Source of the DNA: Pseudomonadota bacterium | GTDB taxonomy: Bacteria; Myxococcota_A; UBA796; UBA9615 | DNA: 64,000 nt | Direction of reading: 5' to 3' | NCBI GenBank assembly: GCA_024229515.1 | Contig: JAAESI010000048.1 | Coordinates: 62,001 to 126,000, forward strand | Shown here: one piece after another, positions 49,557 through 59,051 of the stretch | Layout of the letters: each line of letters opens with the position of its first letter | Position numbering within the stretch: the first letter of the stretch is position 1 | Translations under genes and position numbers: made by a program | Notes under the pieces: model-generated | Databases searched by the model: none | What the model was told of the DNA's origin: nothing | Seen by the model: the letters and a program-made list of their open reading frames with translations, nothing else

Positions 49557-50712
49557 GCGTCAGCTCCAGCAGCGTGATCTCCTGGGGGGAGCCGAGCCGC
49601 ATCGGGGGGCCCCACCACGTCGTGCCGGGGTTCACGTACACCCAGGTCCCTTCGTGGTTGTAGAGCCCTTTGACCCACCTCTTCACCATGCGGATGATCC
49701 ACGCGAACGGGATGTACTGCCCGCCGTGGGTGTGCCCCGAGAGCTGCACGTGGAAGCCTAGTTCGGCGGCCGCGGGGGCGGCCTCGGGCTGGTGGGCGAG
49801 CAGCAGCCGCACGTCGGTCTCCGGCGCTCCCGCCGCGGCCTGGTGCACGTCCCCGGTGTGGGTCGGCACCATCGTCTTGGCGGTCCGGTCGGTGATGCCG
49901 GCGACGAGCAGAGAGCTGCCGTCGTGGTCCAGCACGGCGTGTTCGTCCAGCAGCACGTTCATCCCCAGCGGGCCCCGCACGTGGTCGACCCACTGGTGCA
50001 CGCCCGAGTAGTACTCGTGGTTGCCGGTGACGAACCAGGTGCCGTGCCGCGACTCGAGGTCCCGCAGCGGGGCGACGTGGGGGGCCAACTGGCGGACGCC
50101 TCCGTCGACGAGGTCCCCGGTGAGGGCGACGAGATCGGCCTCCAGCCCGTTCACCCGGTCGACGACCTCCTGCATGTGGGCGGCGCGGATGGTGGGGCCG
50201 ACGTGCAGGTCGCTGATCTGGGCGATGCGGAAGCCGTCCAGGGCGTCGGGGAGGCCGTCGATGGGGAGGGAGACGCGGACCACCCGGGCGGCTCGGCGGC
50301 TGCCCCCGAAGGCGGCGAGGCTGACCGCGGCGCTGAGCGCGAGCACCCCGAGGTTCAGGCGGCCCAGGAGGATGCGGCGCACGTCCAGATCGTCGGGCAG
50401 CAGGCCCAGGGCGCCGGCCGCGAGCCACCCCAGATCGCGGAACAGCACGAACGCGAAGATGAGGGAGAAGACGCCCATCCAGAGGTAGCCGACCCACTGG
50501 ATCGCGTCCGCCCAGGGGGTGCCGGAGCGGGGCATGAGCACGAACGTCAGCGGCAGGATCGCGGCGGAGGCGGCGACGGCTCCCCAGCCGGCGAGGTGGG
50601 CGGCCCCCTCCAACTCGAACGGGGCCATCAGCCGAAGGCCCAGCACCGAGTGGATGCCGAAGGAGACGAGTCCGACCACGAGGGCGGCCCCGAGCATCTG
50701 CGCGTTGCTCAT
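49549..50712 (-). CDS. Membrane metallophosphoesterase, YaeI/YkuE-like (387 aa)
   Basis: Four N-terminal transmembrane helices (about 5-135), then a calcineurin-like phosphoesterase domain with all metal ligands: DLHVG, TGDLVDGG, TGNHEYYSG, LAHQPE and SGHTHGGQ. Relatives hydrolyse lipid or nucleotide phosphoesters at the membrane, such as UDP-diacylglucosamine; the substrate here is unknown. The C-terminal end YVNPGTTWWGPPMRLGSPQEITLLEL is typical of the family. Clear ATG at 50712; the last eight bases overlap the next membrane protein gene. Confidence 0.92.
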   Translation of the reverse strand: MSNAQMLGAALVVGLVSFGIHSVLGLRLMAPFELEGAAHLAGWGAVAASAAILPLTFVLMPRSGTPWADAIQWVGYLWMGVFSLIFAFVLFRDLGWLAAGALGLLPDDLDVRRILLGRLNLGVLALSAAVSLAAFGGSRRAARVVRVSLPIDGLPDALDGFRIAQISDLHVGPTIRAAHMQEVVDRVNGLEADLVALTGDLVDGGVRQLAPHVAPLRDLESRHGTWFVTGNHEYYSGVHQWVDHVRGPLGMNVLLDEHAVLDHDGSSLLVAGITDRTAKTMVPTHTGDVHQAAAGAPETDVRLLLAHQPEAAPAAAELGFHVQLSGHTHGGQYIPFAWIIRMVKRWVKGLYNHEGTWVYVNPGTTWWGPPMRLGSPQEITLLELTRA

Positions 50713-50743
50713 CGCGACACTGTGCGTCCTCGCACGCGATGCT

Positions 50744-52315
50744 TCAACCGCGTACGACCCGCTCTCCGAGCACCCGGAAGGTCAGGCGGGGCACCACGAA
50801 CACGAGGGCGGGGCAGTCCTGCACGATCGGTCCGAGCAACTCGCTGCTGAATTCTTCGATCTCCGCGGGCAGCACGTCGTCGAACTCGAACCGCACGTCG
50901 ATGGCGGTCTCGGCGCGGCCCTCCAGCCCCGGAAGCACGCGCACGGCGCGGTCCACGCCGACGACGTGCCAGACCAGATCTTCCCACTCGCGGAACAGCT
51001 TGCCCCACGCCTCCGGCGGGCTCGGCAGCGACGTCTCGTTCACGCGCAGGCGCAGGTCGGGGGCGTCCGAGAAGCCCGGTGCGATCTCCGTCCACCATCC
51101 CTCGCCGTCCTTGCGGTGCGCGAACGTGTCCGGGTACTGGGCGGGCAGTCCGTCGGCGAAGAGGCGGGCGCCCAGCGAGTAGGCGACGGAGCCGACCGTC
51201 GACCGCCAGAACCAGATCGCGTTGCGCGGAGCGCCCTTGCGCTCGGGGGCGAGGTACAGCCGCAGGTTGGCCTGGCGGGGGGAGGGGAGGCGCCGGCGGA
51301 ACTGGCCCAGCCGTTGGGGGCCGAAGCCGCCGTGGCGGTAGCTCAGGAGGGTGACGACGGCGTCGCCGCTGCGCTCCACGTCCAGGGTCAGCCCCTCGGG
51401 GAGCAGCCCCTGGACCCGCTCGGCGGGCACCAGCCAACTGACGTAGACGCAGTCGGTGACGTCGGAGCGGAGGGTCGGCTTGCGGAACACCAGCGGGCGG
51501 ACGAGGTCGCGCAGGCCGGGTTCGGTGATGAGCTTGGCGGGCAGCTCGAGGTGCCCGGCGCGGGGCCAGCGGAACCGGCTCCCGGCGTCGGTGGGCTGCC
51601 GGGTTCCGTGGTGGTCGCGGCCCAGTTCGATCGCGAGCCCCAGCAGGAAGGGGATGTAGAGGGCAAACGCGATGCCGCCGAACAGCGCCATGGTGTCGGC
51701 GATGGCGGCGCTGCCGTCCTCGGCGGGGGCGGCGAGGGCCTTGGCGTTCAAGCCCCCGAACGCGAGGAAGCAGCCGAGGCTGACGACCCCGATGCCGAAC
51801 AGCTCCTTGTGCTTCTGCCAGCCTCCCCGGAGCTCCAGCACGGCCATCAGCCAGCACCAGGACATGGCGACGTACAGCGTGTTGCCGCGGGTGGAGCACA
51901 GGTCCGCGGCGACCGCCTCGGACTCGGCAAACGCCCTCAGATCGGTCGCCGCCTGGGCCGGGAGCACGGTGGTGTAGATCGCTTCGCCGGACAGGTCGAA
52001 GGAGGCGGCCGCGATGCCCGCGAGCATGCCCGCGACGCTCCACGCCAGCGGCGGCTTGGTGCCGGTTCGGCCGATGAAGTAGAGCACCAGGGCGACGCCG
52101 AAGAGCACGTTGGCGACGGCCGCTCCCTGCCAGGGGAGCCACGCCATCCGCCACAGGGTGGGGTGGGCGGCGACGGCGTCGGCCCGCTCCGCGAGGGGAC
52201 GGGCGAGGTCGATCGCGGGCACGAGCCAGGGGCTCGTGAGCAACGCGAGCACGTGCAGCAAGATGACGAGTCCGAGCGCGCCCATGGCGCGTCGGTAGTT
52301 GTTGGTCAGCCCCAT
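50744..52315 (-). CDS. Fusion of a 7-TM membrane domain with a DUF2071 (acetoacetate-decarboxylase-like) domain (523 aa)
   Basis: ATG at 52315 preceded by GGGAGG. Residues 10-225 form about seven transmembrane helices with no known motif (includes FDLSGEAIYTTVLP and STRGNTLYVAMSWCW, reminiscent of DUF4386-type proteins). From about 275 onward the protein is soluble: FRKPTLRSDVTDCVYVSWLV, VTLLSYRHGGFG, NLRLYLAPERKG, WFWRSTVGSVAYSLGARLF. This resembles DUF2071/YqjF proteins, a branch of the acetoacetate decarboxylase fold of unknown activity. Fusion to a membrane part is unusual. Confidence 0.68.
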   Translation of the reverse strand: MGLTNNYRRAMGALGLVILLHVLALLTSPWLVPAIDLARPLAERADAVAAHPTLWRMAWLPWQGAAVANVLFGVALVLYFIGRTGTKPPLAWSVAGMLAGIAAASFDLSGEAIYTTVLPAQAATDLRAFAESEAVAADLCSTRGNTLYVAMSWCWLMAVLELRGGWQKHKELFGIGVVSLGCFLAFGGLNAKALAAPAEDGSAAIADTMALFGGIAFALYIPFLLGLAIELGRDHHGTRQPTDAGSRFRWPRAGHLELPAKLITEPGLRDLVRPLVFRKPTLRSDVTDCVYVSWLVPAERVQGLLPEGLTLDVERSGDAVVTLLSYRHGGFGPQRLGQFRRRLPSPRQANLRLYLAPERKGAPRNAIWFWRSTVGSVAYSLGARLFADGLPAQYPDTFAHRKDGEGWWTEIAPGFSDAPDLRLRVNETSLPSPPEAWGKLFREWEDLVWHVVGVDRAVRVLPGLEGRAETAIDVRFEFDDVLPAEIEEFSSELLGPIVQDCPALVFVVPRLTFRVLGERVVRG

Positions 52316-52349
52316 TCCATCCTCCCGGGGGTAGGAAGTATGGCTTGGA

Positions 52350-53666
52350 TCAGGCTCCGCTGAATTGCACCCCATCGAAGACGAGGGTCGGCGACTGGGT
52401 GCTGCGGTAGACCCAGGGGTCGTTGCCGACGGCCGACAGGTTGGCGAACAGCTCGGTCAGGTTCCCCGTCACGTTCATCTCGCCGACCGTCTTGACCAGC
52501 TGCCCCTTGTGCACGACGTGGCCGCGCAGGCCGAAGCTGAAGTCGCCGGTGGTCGAGTCGCTGTTGCCGCCGAGCCAGGAGGTGACGTAGATGCCCTCGC
52601 CCGTGTCGGCGAGCAGCCCGGCCAGGTCCTTGTCGACCGACGGCTTCAGCGTGATGTTGCTGCGCCCGCCGGTGGTCGGGGTCATGCCCGCTTTGCGGCC
52701 GTAGTAGGTGTCGACGTAGACGTTCTGGGGGACGCCCGCCTCGACCAGGGTCAGGGGCTTGCTCGCGATGCCTTCGCCGTCGAACAGGCGGGAGCCGAGC
52801 GCGCCGGGGAGCAGCGGGTCGTCGACCATGGTCAGCGCCTTGCTGAACGCTTCGTTGCCCATCGCTGCCTTCCAGAAGGACTTGCCCTGGTGGAACGCGC
52901 GCGCCGACGCGGGGCGCAGCAGGTAGCTGAGCAGCCGTCCGCCGGCCTGGGGGTCGACGATCATGCGGGTGCGCTCGGTCGGGCCCTGCACGGAGCCGAG
53001 CCGGTCGGTCGCCTTCTTGAGCGCCTCGGCGCCGACGGCCTGCATGCTGGGGAAGCCGTCGAGGTGACGGACCCCCAGCCAGTGGCCGCCTTCGGGGCGC
53101 TTGTCGCCCTCGTCCTGCACGGTGACCTCGGCGCCGACCCACACCTGGGTGCCGTCGTAGGCGCCGGCGAAGCCGTTGGACGAGGCCATCGCCCGCTCGC
53201 TCTGGTGGTCGGAGGCGTAGGTGGTGGCGGAGATGGTGCCGTCGTGGCCGCGGGTGCCTTCGAACAGCTCCTTGAGCCACGCCATGCGCTGGTCGCGGGT
53301 GATGGACGCGATCGTGCCGTCGACCAGCTTCAGATCCGTCTCCGTGACGCCTTCGAAGAGCGCCGGATCGGGCAGCTGGCGGTGCTCGTCGGGGGCGAGC
53401 GCGCGGGTCAGCTCCACCGCCTCGGCGACGAACGACTTCAGGCGGGCCGGCGTCAGCGACGTGGTGGAGTGGGAGGAGTAGCGGCCGTCGACGTACAGCT
53501 GGAGGCTGACGGAGCGGGAGGTGTCCTCCTGGACCTTCTCCAGCTCGCCGTCGCGGGCGGTGAACTCGACCTTGCGGGAGCGGGAGGCCGAGGCCCAGGC
53601 GCCCTGGGCGCCGGAGGACTGGGCGAGGCGGACAGCGTCCTGGGCGCGGGTCAGCAGCTCAGACAT
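52350..53666 (-). CDS. tldE: TldD/PmbA-family protein, TldE-type non-catalytic subunit (438 aa)
   Basis: Partner of TldD in the metalloprotease that trims small peptides, RiPP precursors and the CcdA antitoxin in E. coli. Family features: KVEFTARDGELEKVQEDTSR near the N-terminus, ASSNGFAG, PTERTRMIVDPQAGGRLLSYL, then TGEGIYVTSWLGGNSDSTTGDFSFGLRGHVVHKGQLVKTVGEM. The HExxxH zinc motif of TldD is absent, as expected for TldE. Unlike the adjacent TldD it has no signal peptide. ATG at 53666 lies within the last codons of tldD (8-base overlap). Confidence 0.9.
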   Translation of the reverse strand: MSELLTRAQDAVRLAQSSGAQGAWASASRSRKVEFTARDGELEKVQEDTSRSVSLQLYVDGRYSSHSTTSLTPARLKSFVAEAVELTRALAPDEHRQLPDPALFEGVTETDLKLVDGTIASITRDQRMAWLKELFEGTRGHDGTISATTYASDHQSERAMASSNGFAGAYDGTQVWVGAEVTVQDEGDKRPEGGHWLGVRHLDGFPSMQAVGAEALKKATDRLGSVQGPTERTRMIVDPQAGGRLLSYLLRPASARAFHQGKSFWKAAMGNEAFSKALTMVDDPLLPGALGSRLFDGEGIASKPLTLVEAGVPQNVYVDTYYGRKAGMTPTTGGRSNITLKPSVDKDLAGLLADTGEGIYVTSWLGGNSDSTTGDFSFGLRGHVVHKGQLVKTVGEMNVTGNLTELFANLSAVGNDPWVYRSTQSPTLVFDGVQFSGA

Positions 53667-55209
53667 CGTCGCCTCCCACCACCAGCTCGGACACGAGCAC
53701 GGTCGGGAGGCCCTGGCTCACCGGGACCCCTTGTCCGTCCTTGCCGCAGGTCCATCCTCCGGTGTCGAGTTTGGCGTCGTTGGCGGCCATGGTGACGGCC
53801 TTGAGCGCGGCGGGGCCGTTGCCGATGATGTTGCAGTCCTTGATGGGGGCCGTGACCTTGCCGCCTTCGACGAGCCAGCCGTTCTTCACATAGAAGGTGA
53901 AGTCGCCGGCGCCGATCTGGACCTGCCCGTTGGTGAAGGTCTCGGCGATGATCCCGTTGTCGACCGAGGCGATGATCTCCTCGGGGGTGTGTGGGCCGTC
54001 CTCCATGTAGGTGCAGCGCATGCGCGGCAGGGGCACGTGGCGGAAGCTCTGGCGTCGGCCCGAGCCGGTGGCGTCGACGCCGTAGTGGCGGGCCGAGATG
54101 CCGTCGTGGAGGTAGCTGGCGAGCTTGCCTTCCTCGACCAGCACGGTGCGTTCGCACTCGCGGCCCTCGTCGTCGAAGTTGAGCGCGCCGCGTTCGCCTT
54201 CGATGACGCCGCTGTCGACGATGGTGACGAAGTCGGGGGCGATCTGCTGACCCATCAGGTCGGCGTAGATGGAGACGCCCTTGCGGTTGAAGTCGGCCTC
54301 CAGGCCGTGGCCGATGGCCTCGTGCAGGAGGATGCCGCTGGCGCCCGCGGCGAGGATGACGGGCATGGTGCCGGCGGGGGGGCGGCGGGCGTCGAACAGG
54401 ACCATGGTGCGGTCGACGGCCTGCTTGGCGACGAGGCGAAGCTGCTCCTCGGTGTACCAGTCGAAGCCGTGGCGTCCGGCGATGTTGGCGCCGCCGGACA
54501 GGGTCTCCCCGTCCTTCGTGGCGGTGACGCTCACCCAGAGGCGGGTGGCGGGCCGCAGGTCGGTGTGGACGTGCCCCTTGAGGTCGGCGACGAGCACGCG
54601 CTCCTCGGTGTCGTTCCACCAGATCTGGACCTTCGTGACGGCGGGGTCGAGCGCCTTGGCGTAGCCCTCGACCTGCTCGAGCACAGGGAGCTTGCTGGCG
54701 ATGCCGACGTCGGCCCAGGGGACGGTGAGGTCGTAGAACTTCGGCGTCTCCTGGAAGTCGAACGCGACGGGCGCCTCGGCTCCTCCGCCGTGGGCGATGG
54801 ACGCCGCGGTGCGGGCGGCCGCGAGCATGCTCTCGACGCTCAGGTCCTCGGTGAAGGCGTAGCCGGTCTGGTCGCCGACGACGACCCGGAGGCCGACGCC
54901 CTCGTCCACGCTGGAGTCGGCGCGGCTGATGATGCCGTCCTCCATCGAGATGGAGTTGCTGCGCCGGTACTGGAAGTACAGGTCGGCCAGGTCGGCGCCC
55001 CGGCTGCTCAACTCGGTCATGAGCCGGGACAGGGTCGGCTCGTCGATGCCGAACCACGTCAGGAACGGGTTGGGCGGGACGGGCGCCGCGGTCGTGCTGG
55101 CCGCGACGGCGCCGGTGGAGGCGCAGCCCGCGAGCCACGAAGGGATCGTCAAGGTGGCGGTGCCGGCGGCCCCGACCTTGAGGAAGTCACGTCGGTTGAG
55201 ATGCTTCAT
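53659..55209 (-). CDS. tldD: TldD-family zinc metalloprotease with Tat lipoprotein signal (516 aa)
   Basis: The N-terminus KHLNRRDFLKVG is a twin-arginine signal, and the hydrophobic stretch ends SWLAGCAS, a lipobox, so the enzyme is predicted to be exported folded and lipid-anchored. E. coli TldD is cytoplasmic. The catalytic HEAIGHG (H296, E297, H301) supplies zinc ligands, and ASGILLHEAIGHGLEADFNR is the TldD signature. Other family stretches are SISMEDGIISRADSS, GVGLRVVVGDQTGYAFTEDL and MEDGPHTPEEIIASVDNGI. TldE overlaps the end. A second tldD-like gene starts at 63624. No peptide-precursor gene is seen nearby. Confidence 0.93.
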   Translation of the reverse strand: MKHLNRRDFLKVGAAGTATLTIPSWLAGCASTGAVAASTTAAPVPPNPFLTWFGIDEPTLSRLMTELSSRGADLADLYFQYRRSNSISMEDGIISRADSSVDEGVGLRVVVGDQTGYAFTEDLSVESMLAAARTAASIAHGGGAEAPVAFDFQETPKFYDLTVPWADVGIASKLPVLEQVEGYAKALDPAVTKVQIWWNDTEERVLVADLKGHVHTDLRPATRLWVSVTATKDGETLSGGANIAGRHGFDWYTEEQLRLVAKQAVDRTMVLFDARRPPAGTMPVILAAGASGILLHEAIGHGLEADFNRKGVSIYADLMGQQIAPDFVTIVDSGVIEGERGALNFDDEGRECERTVLVEEGKLASYLHDGISARHYGVDATGSGRRQSFRHVPLPRMRCTYMEDGPHTPEEIIASVDNGIIAETFTNGQVQIGAGDFTFYVKNGWLVEGGKVTAPIKDCNIIGNGPAALKAVTMAANDAKLDTGGWTCGKDGQGVPVSQGLPTVLVSELVVGGDDV

Positions 55210-55294
55210 AGGCCGGCGAGTGAAACACAAACCGCGCGCCTACGCGTGTGAAGAGTTGGTGAAGAGGGGAGGAGGGGGGCCTCACGCCTGGACT

Positions 55295-55490
55295 CCCGCC
55301 ACAAATGGGGTGAGGTCGCCGACCCTGGCGGGGATGTGGCGGTGGATCCCGCCACAAGTGGGGTGAGGTCGCGGACCTTGGCGGGGATGTGGCGGTGGAT
55401 CCCGCTACAACTGGGGTGAGGTCGCCGACCCTGGCGGGGATATGGCGGTGGATCCCGCCACAAGTGGGGTGAGGTCGTCGACCTGGGCGG
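55295..55490. repeat. 53-bp tandem repeat, 3.7 copies, with hairpins at unit junctions
   Basis: Units start at 55295, 55348, 55401 and 55454 (last one partial) and differ at only a few bases. Because 53 is not a multiple of three, no reading frame repeats. At each junction TGTGGCGG and CCGCCACA (with minor variants) face each other across TGGATC, giving a hairpin of about 8 bp. Inside each unit GGTCGCCGACC is nearly palindromic. It lies in the 507-base gap between tldD and the 55717 gene. The rest of that gap (55210-55294 and 55491-55716) shows nothing else I recognise except GGAGG at 55708-55712. Confidence 0.9.
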
Positions 55491-55716
55491 ATTGTGACGC
55501 TTGGCAGCAGTCGCGGTGGGCCCTTGGGGCGGCTCAGCCCACCCTGGCGGCGGGGGTCCCCTGGGACGCCCCTGACCGCCGCAAGCGGCCCTCCATCGAG
55601 GCTGTCCCCCCGCCTCGCGTCACCCGGGGCAGTTTCGCGTCGGGTCGACCCATTAATCCCCGCGCCCTCCCTGAAGCCTCTTCCCTGCCGGTCGATGAGG
55701 GAACCGTGGAGGTTTC

Positions 55717-56175
55717 ATGATCCGTCGTGCGCTCATCCCCCTCGTCCTGCTGCTCGCGGTGCCCGCGTCCGCCATGCAGATCGAGGCCAGTCGGCCGGAA
55801 CTGTGTGTCCGGGCCGACTCCGTCGTCATTGCCGAAGTGACTTCCTACGAGGTCGTCTGGGCCGAAGGCGACGACGGCGGGATCCTCACCCGCGTCTGGT
55901 TCGCCCCCACGATGACCCTGCGCGGCGACGCCCCCGACACGGTCGAACTGCTCCTGCCCCGTGGCGAGATCGACGGCATCAAGTTCGAGGTCGAAGACAC
56001 CCCCGTCCGCCCCGACCTGGACAAGCGCTACCTCCTCTTCCTCCAGAACGGCCCCGACGGAACCTCCTTCATCGTCGGCGGTGAGGCCGGCGCCATCCGC
56101 ATCGCCGACCCCGGCGAGCTCAAGGGCGAGCGCTACATCGACGCCCTCGCCTCCGTGGGAGCCTGCAATGAATAA
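55717..56175 (+). CDS. Small secreted protein (152 aa)
   Basis: Signal peptide [21 protein letters not shown], with GGAGG four bases before the ATG. The mature domain is beta-rich with [48 protein letters not shown] and [21 protein letters not shown]. This resembles a small exported family seen beside metalloprotease genes in Myxococcota, without known function. Its last codons overlap the matrixin gene by eight bases, so the two products are probably made together; inhibitor or chaperone roles would be speculation. Confidence 0.78.
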   Translation: MIRRALIPLVLLLAVPASAMQIEASRPELCVRADSVVIAEVTSYEVVWAEGDDGGILTRVWFAPTMTLRGDAPDTVELLLPRGEIDGIKFEVEDTPVRPDLDKRYLLFLQNGPDGTSFIVGGEAGAIRIADPGELKGERYIDALASVGACNE

Positions 56176-58642
56176 GCTTCGCGTCGCGGCGCTGCTGCTG
56201 CTGACCCCCGCCCTGGGCGCCTGGAACGGCCTCGGGGCCGACTGGACCTGGCAGGGCGCCCCCGTCGAGGATCCGTTCGCCTTCAACCCCGCCGGCTTCC
56301 CGGCGCCCGGCGGCTCCCCCAACGACTTCGCCGACGCCTTCTTCTCCGCCCAGGACCGCTGGTCCGACGCCGGCGGCGCCTTCGAGTACAACCCCGGGGC
56401 CGTCACCGACGCCTCCTCGTGGACGTACGACGACACCCTCATCGGCCAATACTTCGCCGGCTCCTACGAGGGCGGCTCCGGCACCCTCGCGGTCGCCCAG
56501 TCCTGGTCCGCCTCCGGCCAGATCGTCGACTGCGACATCCGCTTCTACGGCGAGAACGCCTGGGGTCCGATCCAGTGGTCCGCGAACGCCGACGGCGCCG
56601 GACCCGCCGAGTTCGACTTCGAGCTCGTCGCCGTCCACGAGCTCGGCCACTGCCTCGGCCTCGGCCACAGCGACGACGAAGAAGCCATCATGTACGCCTA
56701 CGCGGCCCCCGGCACCGACATCGGCCACCGTGAGCTGACCGACGACGATATCGCCGGCCTCGTCGGCCTGTACGGCGCCGAGGAGTGCCTCGATCTGGAC
56801 GGCGACGGCTTCTCCGCCGACCCCGACTGCGAGGACGAGCCCGACTGCGACGACACGCAGGAGACCGTGAACCCGGACGCCGAAGAGGTCTGTGACGGCT
56901 TCGACAACGACTGCGACGGCGAGTTCGACATGCCCTCGTGCTTCGAGGATCCCGACGACGGCAACGCCGACGAGTCGGACCCCGACGTCGAAGACCCCGA
57001 GCCCGACGTCGAGCCCCCCGACGAGGACGGCCTGCCCGACGACGAGGACGGCCTGCCCGACGACGAGGACGGCATCCCCGACGAAGGCTTCCCCGAGGAC
57101 GGTGAGCCCGGTGAGCCGCCCGGCGACGTCCCCCCGCCCGCCGACAGCGATGGCGACGGCTGGGGCGACGACCTGGACTGCGCTCCCGACGACGGCGACG
57201 TCTACCCCGGCGCCCCCGAGCTGTGCGACGGCATCGACACCGACTGCGACGGCGACGTGCTCGACGAGGAGGACGTGGACGAGGACGGCGACGGCTTCAC
57301 CCCCTGCGAGGGCGACTGCTTCGACTTCATCGACTTCTTCCACCCCGGCGCGTTTGAGTTCTGCGACGGCCTCGACAACGACTGCGACGGCGTCGTGGAC
57401 GAGGGCATGCCCGACTGCACCGAGGACGACTACCCCGATCCCGACGATCCGACGACCTGGCCCGATGCCCCCGAGGGTGAGAACGAGGACGACGATCGCC
57501 CCGAGGACGAGGACGGCCTGCCGGACGACGACGACCCCGAGGACGAGGATGGCGACGACGGCTTCCCCGAGGGCGACGACGACGACGACTTCTTCCCCGA
57601 AGGCGACGACGACGACTTCCCCACCGAAGACGAAGAGGACGCCCCCGGCCTCCCCGAGGACGAGGACGAGGATGACGCGCCCGAAGGCGACGACGACGAC
57701 GACGTCTCCAACCCGACCGCCGACTCGGACGGCGACACCGTGCCCGACGGCCTCGACTGCGCCCCCTTCGATCGCTTCGTCTACCCCGGCGCGCTCGAGG
57801 TGTGCGACGGCAAGGACAACGACTGCGACGGCCTGCTGCCCGACGACGAAATCGACGAAGACGGCGACGGCTTCCCGACCTGTACCGGCGACTGCGACGA
57901 CTTCGACGACGTCGCCTACCCCGGCGCGCTCGAGGTGTGCGACGGCGTCGACACCGACTGCGACGGCTTCGTGCCCGACGACGAGGTCGATGCCGACGAG
58001 GACGGCCAGCCAGTCTGCGCGGGCGACTGCAACGACGGCAACCCCTGGGTCTTCGAGTACGCCATCGAGCTGTGCGACGGTCAGGACAACGACTGCGACG
58101 GCTCCTTCAAGGACGAAGAGGTCGACGGCGACGGCGACGGCCTGGCCGTCTGCGAAGGCGACTGCGACGATCGCTTCATCTTCATCAGCCCGCAGGCCCC
58201 CGAGATCTGCGACGGCGTCGACAACGACTGCAACGCCCTGATCGACGACGGCCTCGACGAGGACTGCACCGAGGAGGACTACCCCGAGCCCCCCGATGGC
58301 GGCCCCGGCCCCGACGACGACGACGACGACGACGACGAGGACCACGAAGGCGACGACGACGACGACGACGAGGACGGCGAAGAGGACGACGAAGAGGATG
58401 ACGAAGAGGACGACGATGTCATCGAGGACGAGGGCGATCCCGGCATCTTCGACGACCTCGACCAGGACGGTGACGGCGACATCTCCGACGATCTGGACGT
58501 CGACGGCGACGGCGACATCGACAGCGATGACCTCGATGACTGCGAAGGCGAGTCCAGCTTCGCCGCCAACGGCCGCGTGCCCACCTCCCTGGTCCTCATG
58601 CTCATGGTGGTCCCGGCGATCGTGCGCCGCCGCCGCGCCTAG
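56168..58642 (+). CDS. Matrixin-type zinc metalloprotease fused to MopE-like repeats and a C-terminal sorting-type tail (824 aa)
   Basis: Signal peptide, then an M10A-like protease domain (about 20-200). Its zinc site is [11 protein letters not shown] (H157, H161, H167, catalytic E158), and [10 protein letters not shown] supplies the Met-turn. From about 205 the protein carries seven CDGxD(N/T)DCDG metal-binding repeats separated by long runs of Asp, Glu and Pro, partly direct repeats such as [18 protein letters not shown]. The end is a hydrophobic segment ([14 protein letters not shown]) followed by RRRRA, the layout of MYXO-CTERM-type sorting signals. A surface-displayed, calcium-dependent protease is likely. 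GAC/GAG repetition makes length variation probable. Confidence 0.88.
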   Translation: MNKLRVAALLLLTPALGAWNGLGADWTWQGAPVEDPFAFNPAGFPAPGGSPNDFADAFFSAQDRWSDAGGAFEYNPGAVTDASSWTYDDTLIGQYFAGSYEGGSGTLAVAQSWSASGQIVDCDIRFYGENAWGPIQWSANADGAGPAEFDFELVAVHELGHCLGLGHSDDEEAIMYAYAAPGTDIGHRELTDDDIAGLVGLYGAEECLDLDGDGFSADPDCEDEPDCDDTQETVNPDAEEVCDGFDNDCDGEFDMPSCFEDPDDGNADESDPDVEDPEPDVEPPDEDGLPDDEDGLPDDEDGIPDEGFPEDGEPGEPPGDVPPPADSDGDGWGDDLDCAPDDGDVYPGAPELCDGIDTDCDGDVLDEEDVDEDGDGFTPCEGDCFDFIDFFHPGAFEFCDGLDNDCDGVVDEGMPDCTEDDYPDPDDPTTWPDAPEGENEDDDRPEDEDGLPDDDDPEDEDGDDGFPEGDDDDDFFPEGDDDDFPTEDEEDAPGLPEDEDEDDAPEGDDDDDVSNPTADSDGDTVPDGLDCAPFDRFVYPGALEVCDGKDNDCDGLLPDDEIDEDGDGFPTCTGDCDDFDDVAYPGALEVCDGVDTDCDGFVPDDEVDADEDGQPVCAGDCNDGNPWVFEYAIELCDGQDNDCDGSFKDEEVDGDGDGLAVCEGDCDDRFIFISPQAPEICDGVDNDCNALIDDGLDEDCTEEDYPEPPDGGPGPDDDDDDDDEDHEGDDDDDDEDGEEDDEEDDEEDDDVIEDEGDPGIFDDLDQDGDGDISDDLDVDGDGDIDSDDLDDCEGESSFAANGRVPTSLVLMLMVVPAIVRRRRA

Positions 58643-58646
58643 CGGC

Positions 58647-59051
58647 TCAGTCCGCGGGTGCCTTCAGCATCCGCAGCCCGCCCACGATCGCGAACCCGAC
58701 GCCGCCCAACACGGGCGCCCACTGCAGTGCTGGGCCGTAGACGGGCACCGCTCCGAGGCTCGCCCCGCTCATGAGGCCGACGATCGCCAGCGGGATCCCG
58801 AAGGCCACCTGGAACGCCCCGATCCGCCGGTCGTTCCGCCGCTGCGATCGCGTCGCCGCCTGCATCTGACGCTCCCGGAGCAGCTGCTTCTCCGCGTACT
58901 CCACCGCCGCCCGGGCCCGCCCCGCCGCGCGCGGATCCATCTTCGGCACGCCGACCGGGTGGGTCGGGACCATGTGCCCCGAGGTGCAGCCCGGGCAGGT
59001 CACCTCGGTCACCGGGTCGTACTCGAACCCACAGGACTTGCAGATGACCAT
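58647..59051 (-). CDS. Small membrane protein with N-terminal zinc ribbon (134 aa)
   Basis: [22 protein letters not shown] has two Cys-x-x-Cys pairs forming a zinc ribbon. A basic, Arg/Gln-rich helix (about 43-72) follows, then two hydrophobic helices (IGAFQVAFGIPLAIVGLM and APVLGGVGFAIVGGLRML). The ATG at 59051 shares a base with the stop of the FHA-sigma54 regulator gene (TGATG), so the two are coupled. No function can be assigned. Confidence 0.75.
   Translation of the reverse strand: MVICKSCGFEYDPVTEVTCPGCTSGHMVPTHPVGVPKMDPRAAGRARAAVEYAEKQLLRERQMQAATRSQRRNDRRIGAFQVAFGIPLAIVGLMSGASLGAVPVYGPALQWAPVLGGVGFAIVGGLRMLKAPAD

Noticed and set aside
55206..55463. Small minus-strand coding gene over the 53-bp repeats
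   Set aside because: The unit length is not a multiple of three, so the frame drifts through each copy; composition is that of a shadow frame.
55295..55490. CRISPR array
   Set aside because: The units are directly abutting with no unique spacers and no cas genes nearby; it is a plain tandem repeat.
55490..55520. Sigma-54 promoter upstream of the 55717 gene
   Set aside because: TTGGCAGCAGTCGCGG has GG and GC elements only eight bases apart instead of ten.
52350..56175. RiPP biosynthetic cluster around tldD-tldE
   Set aside because: No small precursor gene, cyclodehydratase, lanthionine synthetase or radical SAM enzyme is visible; TldD/TldE alone are not enough.
58300..58440. Asp/Glu trinucleotide tract as a non-coding microsatellite
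   Set aside because: It stays in frame with the protease repeats and the C-terminal tail, so it is part of the protein.
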